From Bin5 sp965232575 (GTDB lineage: Bacteria > Chloroflexota > Anaerolineae > Caldilineales > Caldilineaceae), in contig CBDDPZ010000008.1 in the NCBI GenBank assembly GCA_965232575.1, positions 930,001 through 994,000 on the forward strand: a stretch of 64,000 bases of DNA, read 5' to 3'. The translations under genes and the position numbers were made by a program. Positions 9,627-19,532 of the stretch are shown one piece after another; within the stretch, counting starts at the first letter, position 1; the number at the start of each line of letters is the position of its first letter. Below the pieces are notes generated by a model that did not search any database, was not told the DNA's origin, and saw nothing but the letters and a program-made list of their open reading frames with translations.

Positions 9627-10310
9627 TCAGCGCCAGGTTACCCGTTCTGCCAGTGGAAGCCGCTCTCGCTCTTTTTCTTCCGCGGCGTAGCCGAGCGTGA
9701 TCAGCGCCTGGGGATGCCAGCTTTCCGGCAGGTCGAGGACATCCCGCACCAGGTCGGGCACGAAGAGGGGCGCGCACATCCAGCAGGCGGCCAGGCCGTA
9801 GTTGTGGGCTGCCAGCAGCAGGTTCTGGCAGGCCAGCGCGGTGCTTTGCACGGCCATCAGCCATTCAGCCTCCTGGCGGCGCCGGTCCGGGTAGTCATCC
9901 ATGCCTTCCAGGGAAAGGGAGGCCGCGACCAGCGCCGGGGCGCCGGTGATGCGGGCATGGCTGATGCGCACCCGCTGCTCGATGATCTCCGCGTCCACGC
10001 CGTCGGCGCTCAGGTCGGCGCGCCAGCGCGCGCCCATGCGGTCGCTCAACGCCTGCTTGACCGGGTCGGAAGTGACAACGCAAAAGCGCCAGGGCTGGCG
10101 GTTGTGGGCTGAAGGCGCCCAGATTGCGGCGGTCAGCAGCATTTCCAGCAGCGCGCGCTCGACCGGATCGGGCAGGTAGCGGCGGACGGACCTCCGCCCG
10201 CGGATAAGCTGCCAGAACCAGCCGTCGTCGATATCGGTGGCCCAATCTGATTGGCGCCAGTCGCGGTCGTCGTCGCTCGGGTCCACTGACGCAATCCGTT
10301 GTTTGTACAT
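9627..10310 (-). CDS. Nitroreductase-family protein, similar to the FbiB C-terminal domain
   Basis: A 227-residue flavin-dependent nitroreductase-fold protein. RGRRSVRRYLPDPV near residue 40 and WAPSAHNRQPWRF near residue 66 are the FMN-binding blocks typical of the family. AHNYGLAACWMCAPLF and ITLGYAAEE near the end also match. In F420-makers this fold forms the C-terminal half of FbiB, which reduces dehydro-F420, and the adjoining cofD makes that role likely here. The gamma-glutamyl ligase half of FbiB is not present in this gene. There is no Shine-Dalgarno sequence, and a TATAAT box lies only eight bases before the ATG, so the message may be leaderless. Confidence 0.85.
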   Translation of the reverse strand: MYKQRIASVDPSDDDRDWRQSDWATDIDDGWFWQLIRGRRSVRRYLPDPVERALLEMLLTAAIWAPSAHNRQPWRFCVVTSDPVKQALSDRMGARWRADLSADGVDAEIIEQRVRISHARITGAPALVAASLSLEGMDDYPDRRRQEAEWLMAVQSTALACQNLLLAAHNYGLAACWMCAPLFVPDLVRDVLDLPESWHPQALITLGYAAEEKERERLPLAERVTWR

Positions 10311-10318
10311 GGGACGGC

Positions 10319-10324
10319 ATTATA
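10319..10324 (-). promoter_or_regulatory. Candidate -10 box (TATAAT) for the nitroreductase-cofD operon
   Basis: On the minus strand a perfect TATAAT ends eight bases before the ATG at 10310. With the usual 6-7 base gap, transcription would start within one or two bases of the start codon, giving a leaderless mRNA. No good -35 hexamer is seen at the expected distance. Confidence 0.55.
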
Positions 10325-10477
10325 GCATGGAGTGGGGGCAGTAAAAATGTGTTGCGTGACGCGGAAACGCATCCCGGATCTTGTGTGAGAATCGTCTGAC
10401 CAGCGGTGGTTTCAGTCTGGTCAATAAAGACGCGACATAGATCGGGCGCGGGGGCGGGGTAATCCGGTACAGCCGGT

Positions 10478-11527
10478 TCAGGAGGACTGTTGACGCAGTC
10501 GGGCCAATTCAGCTTCCAATGATTGCATTCTTTCCTCAGTTTGCTGGCGCGCCGCCGCTTCTCTATCGGCGCGTTGCGCTTCGACTGCGGCCTGTTCCTC
10601 TGCCTGCTGACGCGCCGCCGCTTCTCTGTCGGCGCGTTGCGCTTCGACTGCGGCCTGTTCCTCTGCCTGCTGACGCGCCGCCGCTTCGACTGCGGCCTGT
10701 TCCTCGGCCCCTTCAGCCCTGGTGACGGCGACCTGCAACTCAGGTATGACGTACCCGGAATACACCTCGTCCCGAGCCAACTCCGCCAGGCGCGGCCGCC
10801 GCCGCAGATCCGTCAGCCGGAACTGAAGACCCGCCAACACCTCCGAGCGCACTACACCCTCGGCGTCAGGCCGGATCTCCGCATACCACCCATCGGCCGC
10901 GAGCCGGTAGAAGCGCATGCGCTCCCCGTCTGGGTCGAGGATGTAGTACTCCTTCACCCCGCCCAGCGCATAGTCCCTCCTCTTCTCCTCCGTGTCCCGT
11001 AGAACCTCGGCCGGCGTCGAATCGGACAGCGCTTCGACAACCATGTCGCAGACGCCGGCAAAGTGGCGCTGTTCACTCCCGCCCCACGACACAGGGTTGC
11101 TGTGCAGAATCACGCCGGTGTCCGGCTTGCGCACCTGAATGCGCGCCCCCGATGGCTCCGCAGCGTCCTCTATCTTCAGGACAAAGCCGGTCTCCAGGTT
11201 GATCAGGGCCGCGTGTTGAAAGGTCTCGACATTACAGAGCAGAAGGGCGAGGAACCAGTTATAGAGGTCAAGTTGCGGGGCATTGGGCAAGGGTTTGGCC
11301 TCCAGTCTGCCGTTGTTCCACTCGTAACTGACGTCGATGTCGGGGTAGGGGTTTTCATACCACCTGTCCCAGTATTCTTCGAGGGAGACGTAGCGTCCTT
11401 CGTCCGGCGCCCAGGGGTTGCCCGGCGCGTCGTGTGGAGCAACGGCATCCGCGGTGTCGGGGCGAATCGATGGGGATGGGTCTGTCTGAGTCCGAGGCGC
11501 GTCCGGCGCCAGTTCCGAGGCTTCCAT
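10478..11527 (-). CDS. Uma2-family (PD-(D/E)XK-fold) protein with a repetitive coiled-coil tail
   Basis: About 349 residues. The N-terminal two thirds match the Uma2 putative endonuclease family: YEWNNGRLEAKPLP near the front, VCDMVVEALSDSTP with the acidic active-site-like residues, and KEYYILDPDGERMRFYR. The C-terminus is a Glu/Gln/Ala-rich coiled coil built on 21-residue tandem repeats (QAEEQAAVEAQRADREAAAR). ATG at 11527 is chosen because GGAGGAGG lies just upstream, although the frame stays open far upstream through intergenic repeats. The substrate of this family is not established. The tail may mediate oligomerisation. Confidence 0.85.
   Translation of the reverse strand: MEASELAPDAPRTQTDPSPSIRPDTADAVAPHDAPGNPWAPDEGRYVSLEEYWDRWYENPYPDIDVSYEWNNGRLEAKPLPNAPQLDLYNWFLALLLCNVETFQHAALINLETGFVLKIEDAAEPSGARIQVRKPDTGVILHSNPVSWGGSEQRHFAGVCDMVVEALSDSTPAEVLRDTEEKRRDYALGGVKEYYILDPDGERMRFYRLAADGWYAEIRPDAEGVVRSEVLAGLQFRLTDLRRRPRLAELARDEVYSGYVIPELQVAVTRAEGAEEQAAVEAAARQQAEEQAAVEAQRADREAAARQQAEEQAAVEAQRADREAAARQQTEERMQSLEAELARLRQQSS
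10543..10711. repeat. 63-bp tandem repeat encoding 21-residue coiled-coil units
   Basis: About two and two-thirds direct copies of a 63-bp unit, containing GCGCGCCGCCGCTTC and GACTGCGGCCTGTTCCTC, sit in frame in the 3' end of the Uma2-family gene. A multiple-of-three unit lets copy number vary without frameshift. Confidence 0.85.
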
Positions 11528-11591
11528 ACTCCCTCCTCCGGCAAAACGACTGTCTGCGAACCAACTGGCACAGAGGCATTCTACCACGAAA

Positions 11592-11638
11592 AGGGGCCAG
11601 GAGCCAGGGGTTAGCTGGTCCGCTCGCCCCTCGCCCCT
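11592..11638. repeat. F-type palindromic intergenic unit (AGGGG...CCCCT)
   Basis: A purine-rich arm (AGGGGCCAGGAGCCAGGGG) is followed by TTAGCTG and a pyrimidine-rich arm (CGCCCCTCGCCCCT). It can fold into a strong hairpin. Related copies are at 37001-37033 and 63609-63647. Confidence 0.7.
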
Positions 11639-11702
11639 GCCGTTATGCGGCTTAAGTCCGGTCAACAGACCGGCCCATTTGACGGACAATAATTCGGGAT
11701 AG

Positions 11703-11772
11703 TTTGACGCTTCCGCCCTTCCCGGGATCGCGGGCGTCTCGCCCGCATGCTGTTGTCGGGTGTCAGCGCAAA
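11703..11772 (+). repeat. B element, 70 bp
   Basis: It begins TTTGACGCTTCCGCCCTTCC, has a GCGGGCGTCTCGCCCGC hairpin core and ends GTCAGCGCAAA. The ends are near-inverted repeats. Full-length relatives occur at 25260-25329, 30177-30246 and 50068-50227 (interrupted), with a 67-bp version at 45701-45767. Confidence 0.9.
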
Positions 11773-11797
11773 CTTCCTGTTTTTTGCCGTTGCAGTT

Positions 11798-11858
11798 TTT
11801 GCGTTGTCCAGCGGGATCTTTCAGCCAGCTGGTCTCGTAGTGTTGCTGGCAACGCAAA
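11798..11858 (+). repeat. C element, 61 bp
   Basis: The ends are TTTGCGTTG and CAACGCAAA, with an inner CCAGC/GCTGG stem. The other copy (41297-41358) has TTTGCGCTG/CAGCGCAAA: both sides of one base pair have changed together, as expected if the hairpin itself is maintained. Confidence 0.82.
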
Positions 11859-11920
11859 CTTCGTGTTTCCTTGGTGTCCTTCGTGGATCGTCGCCGTTTG
11901 CCGCCGGGCGTCAGCGCAAA
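11859..11920 (+). repeat. D half-element (TTCGTG-rich, ending GGGCGTCAGCGCAAA)
   Basis: CTTCGTGTTTCC, CTTCGTGGATCG and CCGCCGGGCGTCAGCGCAAA form the right-hand part of the D family seen in full at 15856-15940. It directly abuts a C element, so the C element was probably inserted into a longer D/B element. Confidence 0.7.
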
Positions 11921-11940
11921 AACCGTGGTTTTCCGCGTCT

Positions 11941-11969
11941 TTGACGCTGCTTTCCGACATGTGTACAAT
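11941..11969 (+). promoter_or_regulatory. Sigma-70-type promoter ahead of the LLM oxidoreductase
   Basis: A -35 TTGACG (11941-11946), a 17-base spacer and a -10 TACAAT (11964-11969) preceded by TGTG (extended -10). The -35 lies in CTTTGACGCTG, which looks like the end sequence of the neighbouring repeat elements. Confidence 0.65.
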
Positions 11970-12024
11970 GCAACAGAGATGGGGAGGCGGTTTTCAGAGG
12001 ATGCCGCGCCCGCGCTACCAGGAA

Positions 12025-12068
12025 TTTGCGCTTCGCCAAGTGCGCAGGTGCGGTCGGCTCAGCGCAAA
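12025..12068 (-). repeat. A element, 44-bp variant, in the 5' leader of the LLM gene
   Basis: TTTGCGCTTCGCCAAG ... GGTCGGCTCAGCGCAAA is the reverse orientation of the 46-bp A element. It lies between the promoter and the ribosome-binding site, so it should be transcribed as a leader hairpin. Confidence 0.85.
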
Positions 12069-12142
12069 CCGACTGCCGCAGAACCCGCAGGGGCATCCTG
12101 CGCTATACGCATTACGCAATCGGCACGATTTCAGGAGTTTCT

Positions 12143-13153
12143 ATGGCCGCGCCAAAGTACAGCCGCGTAGCGCTCTATCTGCAGGATAAACATTCGATCC
12201 GTGAGGGGATGGCGCATGTACGCTACGCGGAGGAAAAGGGGTTCGAAGCGGTCTGGCAGGCGGAAAGCCGCCTGGTGCGGGATGCGATCGTGCCGATGGC
12301 CGCCTTTGCTGCGGTCACCGAGCGTATCCGGATCGGCTCCGGCGTCATCAACAACTGGACGCGGAACATCGGGCTGCTGGCGGCCACCTTTCTGACATTG
12401 GATGATCTGGCGCCGGACCGCGTCATCTGCGGCGTCGGCGCGTGGTGGGACCCCCTGGCCAAGAATGTGGGCATCGACCGGCGCAGGCCGCTCAAAGCGA
12501 TGCGGGAGACGGTGGAGGTCGTGCGGCGTCTGCTGGCGATGGAAAATGTCACCTTCGAGGGCGAGTTTCATCAGGTCAACGGCATCGAATTGGATGTTGT
12601 GCATGGACGCCAGACGCCGCGCAATGTGCCGCTGATGATCGGCGCGACCGGGCCGAAAATGATGGAGCTGACCGGGGAGATCGCCGACGGCGCGGTGTTG
12701 AACTACTGTGTGCCGCCGGACTATAACCATATGGCGTTGGAGCGACTGGAAACCGGCGCGAAGCGGGCCGGGCGCAGCCTGGATGAAATCGACCGCCCGC
12801 AGTTGATCGTCTGCTCGGTGCACGAGGACCAGCAGACGGCCCTGGACGGCGCGCGCGAGCTGCTCACCCAGTACCTGGGCCAGCAGCCTCACATCGCCCA
12901 GGCCAGCGGGGTCAAGCCGGAGGTTGTTGAACAGATTCAGTCGATTCTGGGCTGGCCGGCGACGATAGAGCAGGTGCGTAAAGCGATGCCGTTGGTGCCG
13001 GACGAACTGGTCACCCGCATTACAGCCAGCGGCACGCCGGATGACGTGAAGAAAAAGGTGCGCGAGTATATGGACAACGGCGCCACCTGCCCAATCCTTT
13101 ACCCCTTGGGCGATGTTAAACTGATGATCGATACGTTTGCGGGTGGGTTCTAG
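12143..13153 (+). CDS. LLM-class (luciferase-like, probably F420-dependent) oxidoreductase
   Basis: A 336-residue TIM-barrel protein of the bacterial luciferase family. ARYAEEKGFEAVW-like, VTERIRIGSGVINNW, FLTLDDLAPDRVICGVGAWW and VPLMIGATGPKMMELTGEIADGAVL blocks match F420-dependent members such as methylene-tetrahydromethanopterin-reductase-like enzymes. The start at 12143 has AGGAG six bases upstream. The frame extends upstream only through a palindromic element. Its position near cofD and next to molybdoenzyme subunits supports F420 use. The substrate cannot be told. Confidence 0.9.
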   Translation: MAAPKYSRVALYLQDKHSIREGMAHVRYAEEKGFEAVWQAESRLVRDAIVPMAAFAAVTERIRIGSGVINNWTRNIGLLAATFLTLDDLAPDRVICGVGAWWDPLAKNVGIDRRRPLKAMRETVEVVRRLLAMENVTFEGEFHQVNGIELDVVHGRQTPRNVPLMIGATGPKMMELTGEIADGAVLNYCVPPDYNHMALERLETGAKRAGRSLDEIDRPQLIVCSVHEDQQTALDGARELLTQYLGQQPHIAQASGVKPEVVEQIQSILGWPATIEQVRKAMPLVPDELVTRITASGTPDDVKKKVREYMDNGATCPILYPLGDVKLMIDTFAGGF

Positions 13154-13172
13154 TCGTTTGCAGTGGACTGAT

Positions 13173-14603
13173 ATGTACCGCTTCTGCACATCCCCCACCA
13201 CATTAACTGATGCCCTGAAGTTGAAGGCGGAACACGGCGCTGCCGCCCGTTTCATTGCCGGCGGCACCGACCTCCTCATCGATTTGGCGCGCGACGGTAC
13301 TGCGGACAGCGCCCAGGTGGGGCTGATCGATCTGACGCGCATCCCGGGCCTGGCCGACATCCGGGAAGAGGACGGCGCGCTCCATCTAGGTCCGCTGGTG
13401 ACGCATAACCAGTGCGTGCGCAGCCCGTTGGTCGTGGAAGGCGCGTTCCCGCTGGCGCGGGCGTGCTGGGAGGTCGGCGCGCCGCAGATTCGGAACCGGG
13501 CGACAGTCGCCGGCAATCTCGTTACCGCCAGCCCGGCCAACGACTCGATTGTGCCGCTGATGGCGCTGGATGCGAGTGTGCGCCTCGAGAGTGCGGCGCG
13601 CGGCAGCCGCACGCTGCCGCTGGCGCGCTTTTTCCGCGGGGTGCGTCAAGTGGACCTGGCGGACGACGAGATGCTCACGCGCATCACAGTTCCCCTGCCG
13701 GATTCGGCGCGGCGCGGCAACTTTATCAAGTTGGGGCTGCGCCGCGCGCAGGCGATCAGCATATTGAGCGTAGCCGGTTCGATTGCCTGCGGCGGCGGGG
13801 ATGACTGGGACTCGGCAGCGGTCACCCATGCGGCGATTGCGCTGGGCGCGGTTGCGCCGACCGTGGTGCGGGCGACGGAGGCCGAAGCCTTTCTGATCGG
13901 CAAAACACTGACCGAGCAGACAGTTGTGGAGGCGGCGCGGCTGGCGGCAACACAGGCGCGGCCGATCGACGATCTGCGCGGCAGCGCATCATACCGGGCG
14001 GCCATGGTCGAGACGCTGGTCGCCCGCCTGCTGCGCCAACTGCGCGCTGGGCGCGAGCGGGATGGCTGGCTGGAGACGCCGGTGACGCTGTGGGGCGATA
14101 CGCAAGGCCGCTGGCCGGTCTCGCCGCGCTTGGGCGCGGCGGCAACCGTCAACGGTACAGTTGTCGAACTCGACGGCGGCATGACGCTGCTGGACAGCCT
14201 GCGGGCCGCTGGTTTTCTGGGGGTGAAAGAGGGCTGCGCAGAGGGTGAGTGCGGGGCCTGCACCGTCTATCTGGACGGCATGGCGGTCATGGCCTGCCTC
14301 GTGCCGGCGGAGCGGGCGGCGGGCAGCGAAGTCGTGACGGTCGAGGGGCTGACCGCGTCGGCTGCGGAGTCGACGGAGTTGTTGCACGGCGTGCAGCAGG
14401 CGCTGATCGAAAGCGGCGGCGTCCAGTGCGGTTTCTGTACGCCCGGCATCGTGATGTCGGCAGCGGCGCTGCTGGCCGAGCGTCCTGACCCCAACCGCCT
14501 GGAGGCGCAGGAGGCGCTGACGGGCAACCTGTGCCGTTGCACCGGCTATCGCAAGATCCTGGACGCGGTGGTGGCTGCAGGGCGAGGGGAGAGGAGCGAG
14601 TAG
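13173..14603 (+). CDS. Fused FAD-binding (medium) and [2Fe-2S] (small) subunits of a xanthine/CO-dehydrogenase-type enzyme
   Basis: A 476-residue protein joining two normally separate subunits. Residues 1-290 are the FAD subunit: FIAGGTDLLIDLARDG, IRNRATVAGNLVTASPANDS and the C-terminal domain. From about residue 320 comes the iron-sulfur subunit, with a plant-type cluster motif CAEGECGACTVYLDG plus a later Cys, and the second cluster CGFCTPG ... CRCTGYRKI. Electrons would pass from the molybdopterin subunit (15956-18313) through the clusters to FAD. It starts 19 bases after the LLM gene. The medium-then-small fusion is less common than three separate genes. Confidence 0.92.
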   Translation: MYRFCTSPTTLTDALKLKAEHGAAARFIAGGTDLLIDLARDGTADSAQVGLIDLTRIPGLADIREEDGALHLGPLVTHNQCVRSPLVVEGAFPLARACWEVGAPQIRNRATVAGNLVTASPANDSIVPLMALDASVRLESAARGSRTLPLARFFRGVRQVDLADDEMLTRITVPLPDSARRGNFIKLGLRRAQAISILSVAGSIACGGGDDWDSAAVTHAAIALGAVAPTVVRATEAEAFLIGKTLTEQTVVEAARLAATQARPIDDLRGSASYRAAMVETLVARLLRQLRAGRERDGWLETPVTLWGDTQGRWPVSPRLGAAATVNGTVVELDGGMTLLDSLRAAGFLGVKEGCAEGECGACTVYLDGMAVMACLVPAERAAGSEVVTVEGLTASAAESTELLHGVQQALIESGGVQCGFCTPGIVMSAAALLAERPDPNRLEAQEALTGNLCRCTGYRKILDAVVAAGRGERSE

Positions 14604-14659
14604 TGAGGAGTAAGAGAGGACTTGACACGTCGCTTTCTTCAAACGGGTGAGTCGCATAA

Positions 14660-15166
14660 ATGGAAACCGCTGCAAGCGAAGTAATCACCTACTATCTGGA
14701 GATGACCAGCGCAGAGGCGCTGCGGCCGGCCAGTTCGCCCGCGGAACCGTTTGCCGTCCGGCGGGCGGAACTGACCTTCCCCGCGCTGAATCGCTTCTTC
14801 TATACCGAGGTGGGACGGGAGTACGCCTGGACGAAGCGTCTGCCCTGGACCGATGACCAGTGGCGGGCCTGGGTGGAGCGGCCCGGAATGCAGACATGGA
14901 TAGGATATGTGCGCGAGACGCCGGCCGGCTATTTTGAGTTGGACGAACAGCACAGCCAAGTCGAACTGGCCTATTTCGGCCTGTTGCCGTCCTTTGTTGG
15001 CCGCGGCGTGGGGGGCGCGCTGTTGACAGAGGCAGTGCGCCGCGCCTGGGCGCTGGGCCCGCAGCGGGTCTGGGTCCACACCTGTACGCTGGACCACCCA
15101 GCGGCGCTGCCCAACTATCAGAAGAGAGGGTTTCGCATCTATGATCAGAAGAGGAATGCGGAGTGA
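14660..15166 (+). CDS. GNAT-family N-acetyltransferase
   Basis: A 168-residue acetyl-CoA-dependent acetyltransferase. The acetyl-CoA pyrophosphate loop is VGRGVGGALLTEA after the YFGLLPSF strand. Later VHTCTLDHPAALPNYQKRGFRIY gives the usual Asn-x-Tyr and GF(R/x) end of the fold. It lies between the iron-sulfur subunit and an acyltransferase, whose start it overlaps, so the three are probably cotranscribed. The substrate is unknown. Confidence 0.88.
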   Translation: METAASEVITYYLEMTSAEALRPASSPAEPFAVRRAELTFPALNRFFYTEVGREYAWTKRLPWTDDQWRAWVERPGMQTWIGYVRETPAGYFELDEQHSQVELAYFGLLPSFVGRGVGGALLTEAVRRAWALGPQRVWVHTCTLDHPAALPNYQKRGFRIYDQKRNAE

Positions 15167-15836
15167 GATTGTCTTTCTTCTCGGGATCTTTTTCCTTTTC
15201 GCACTTTTTCATTTCTACAAAAGGCGGTCATTGCCGGGATTCAACGTGCCCGGCGCGGATACGGTCCTGTCGCCCTCACTGCCGCGGCGCGGGAACTGGC
15301 TGACCCGCGCTATTGGCGGCCTGGTGTATACGCTGCTCGGCTGGCGCATCGAGGGGCAGTTGCCTGACGTGCCCAAGCTGGTAATCATCGGCGCTCCGCA
15401 CACGTCCTACTGGGATGCCGTGCTGGCGGTTGGATTCTTCCTGGCCACCGGGCTGGATTCCCGCTGGATGGTCAAGAGAGAAGCCTGCGAGCACCCCTTG
15501 GGCGGTCTCATGCGCTGGATGGGCGCCATACCGGTGAATCGCCAGGCGCCCGGCAATCTTGCGCAGCAAGTGATCGACGAAATGAACCGCTGTGAGAAGT
15601 TCGTGCTGGTTATCACGCCGGAGGGGACGCGTAAAACGGCAGAACGTTGGAAGACCGGCTTCTACCGTATCGCCCTCGCTACGGAAGCGCCTATCACCCT
15701 GGCTTATGCCGACTTTGCCCGCCGCGTCGTCGGTTTCGGCCCGACATACCGGCCAAACGGTGAGATGGAAACGCAGATCGAAGAGATGCGGACCTATTTC
15801 AAAGGGATTACAGCCGGCAACCCGAAATGGGCTTGA
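15141..15836 (+). CDS. 1-acyl-glycerol-3-phosphate acyltransferase-like membrane protein
   Basis: About 231 residues with an N-terminal hydrophobic segment (EIVFLLGIFFLFALFHF) that anchors it in the membrane. The PlsC-like motifs are present: APHTSYWDAV (Hx4D catalytic pair) near residue 90 and TPEGTRKTAERW near residue 160, with IPVNRQ between. It overlaps the GNAT gene by 26 bases. The ATG at 15141 has AGAGAGGG upstream; the ATG at 15156 is an alternative. Role in phospholipid synthesis is likely, but the exact acceptor is uncertain. Confidence 0.85.
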   Translation: MIRRGMRSEIVFLLGIFFLFALFHFYKRRSLPGFNVPGADTVLSPSLPRRGNWLTRAIGGLVYTLLGWRIEGQLPDVPKLVIIGAPHTSYWDAVLAVGFFLATGLDSRWMVKREACEHPLGGLMRWMGAIPVNRQAPGNLAQQVIDEMNRCEKFVLVITPEGTRKTAERWKTGFYRIALATEAPITLAYADFARRVVGFGPTYRPNGEMETQIEEMRTYFKGITAGNPKWA

Positions 15837-15855
15837 ACTACAGTGGTTAGTGTTA

Positions 15856-15940
15856 TTTGACGCTGTCCGCCCTCCCCTTTTTTGCTTTTTGCAGTTCTTC
15901 GTGGATAGTTGCCGTTTCTTTCGCCGGGCGGCAGCGCAAA
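15856..15940 (+). repeat. D element, 85 bp
   Basis: It begins TTTGACGCTGTCCGCCCTCC, has a T-rich TTCTTCGTGGATAG middle and ends CCGGGCGGCAGCGCAAA. The ends pair as TTTGacGCTG(c)C/GGCAGCGCAAA. It sits between the acyltransferase and the molybdopterin subunit, creating a false upstream extension of the latter's frame. Related 66-bp and 94-97-bp forms occur elsewhere. Confidence 0.85.
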
Positions 15941-15955
15941 CATAGAGGTGTTCTG

Positions 15956-18313
<2,358 letters not shown>

Positions 18314-18328
18314 TCGGGAGCGCAGGTG

Positions 18329-19156
18329 ATGGCCGTTAAGAACAGCGATAACCGCGTCAACAGCCTCATCTGGGGCGTACTGTTGTCACTGGCGGGGGTC
18401 GGGCTGCTGCTGTTCAACCTGGATGTCTTTGTCCGCTTTGAACCCTACGTTCAGTACGCGGCGGCCGCGCTGCTGGGCCTGTTCGCGCTCCTCTTTGTCG
18501 GCGGCTATCTTTCGGCCCGCGACAACTGGTGGCGCCTGATCCCCGGCTGGACGCTGATCGCCCTGGCGGCGATGGTCTACCTCTCCACCCTGCCGGCGCT
18601 GGACCAGCGCATTACGGCCGGCGTCCTGTTCGTCGGTCAGGCCATCGCGTTCGCCCACATTTATCTGCTGGACCGGGCCGAGCGCTGGTGGGCGATCATC
18701 CCGGGCGGTTTCATGCTGATGTTGGGCGGCACGATCGCCCTGAGCAGTCTGACCGAGGAACCGGCCGTCCTGGGCACAGTCCTCTTCATTGGCTTGGGGG
18801 CCGTCTTCTTTCTGCTCTACCTCTTGGGACAGCGGTGGCAGCTGTGGTGGGCGCTGGTACCCGGCTCTGTCCTGGTGCTGTTGGGCCTTTTCCTTTTTTC
18901 GGTTGGCCTCGGTCAACAGAATCTTCCGCTGCGTTTGTGGCCGGCGCTGTTGCCTTTGCTGGGCGTGTGGTTGATATGGCGCGCGACGCGTCCCCTTCCC
19001 AGCCGCAAGTTGAATGTCAATGCCGCGCCCAATCAGTCCCGTTCGCGCAGCCAGACTTCCGAGAGCAGCAGCCGCCCGCGCAGGCTGGGAGAGTACGGCG
19101 GACCTGCCCCCGGCGCCGCGGTGGAGGTGTTGCCCGACCCGGAGGAAACGCAGTGA
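18329..19156 (+). CDS. Multi-pass membrane protein of unknown function
   Basis: About 275 residues with roughly seven or eight hydrophobic spans between residues 12 and 220 (for example SLIWGVLLSLAGVGLLLF and ALLGLFALLFVGGYL), each followed by a short W-rich turn (NWWRLIPG, RWWAIIPGG, LWWALVPG). This suggests internal duplication of a two-helix unit. The C-terminus is a polar, Ser/Pro-rich tail. ATG at 18329 follows AGG and is preferred over the GTG three bases earlier. I do not recognise a family. It is only 15 bases after the molybdopterin subunit, on the same strand. Confidence 0.75.
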   Translation: MAVKNSDNRVNSLIWGVLLSLAGVGLLLFNLDVFVRFEPYVQYAAAALLGLFALLFVGGYLSARDNWWRLIPGWTLIALAAMVYLSTLPALDQRITAGVLFVGQAIAFAHIYLLDRAERWWAIIPGGFMLMLGGTIALSSLTEEPAVLGTVLFIGLGAVFFLLYLLGQRWQLWWALVPGSVLVLLGLFLFSVGLGQQNLPLRLWPALLPLLGVWLIWRATRPLPSRKLNVNAAPNQSRSRSQTSESSSRPRRLGEYGGPAPGAAVEVLPDPEETQ

Positions 19157-19532
19157 GCCGCAGCCCGCGGATAATGGACAATATGAGCCCATAGCCTTTA
19201 TCATTGCATTCTGATCTGCAGGAGAAAACGAAGTCACCGATTTAGGCAGTTTTTCCGTCAGCTTAACCGCCACTTCGTGTTTTTTTTGTGTTCTTCGTGG
19301 ATCGTTGCCGTTTTCCGCCGGGCGGCAGCGCAAACTTTGTAATCGTGGATCCTGACGGCAATCCAATCCTCGTCGATGGCGGCAGACCGCCCGCTTTGCG
19401 ATGTCGGCAGACCGACCGTTTCACGATCAGCACGTTTGACAACCCCAGTTTCCAGTGATCAGCGGCCAGTGACTAGTCACTGCGCGAACCGCTGGCTACT
19501 GACAACCGAAATCTCGGAAAGGCACACTTCTT
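19157..19532. other. Gene-free stretch with a D half-element
   Basis: No gene is supported. It contains a D half-element (19271-19334) and, near 19440-19500, a repetitive AGTGATCAGCGGCCAGTGACTAG-like palindromic stretch of the same general style as the G-type units. Confidence 0.6.
19271..19334 (+). repeat. D half-element
   Basis: CACTTCGTG, TTCTTCGTGGATCGTTGCCG and CCGCCGGGCGGCAGCGCAAA; the left TTTGACGC end is not seen, so this is a truncated or diverged copy. Confidence 0.7.

Larger units (their letters stand above)
11528..12024. other. Intergenic block made almost entirely of repeat elements and a promoter
   Basis: No gene is supported here. The stretch holds a GGGGTCAGG-type hairpin (11592-11638), a B element (11703-11772), a C element (11798-11858), a D half-element (11859-11920) and a promoter (11941-11969). 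Open frames run through it because the elements lack stops. Confidence 0.8.

Noticed and set aside
11528..11968. Upstream extension of the Uma2-family gene
   Set aside because: The extension is translated repeat DNA; a strong ribosome-binding site precedes the ATG at 11527.
15857..15955. Upstream extension of the molybdopterin subunit
   Set aside because: It coincides with a D element; a normal start with a ribosome-binding site lies at 15956.
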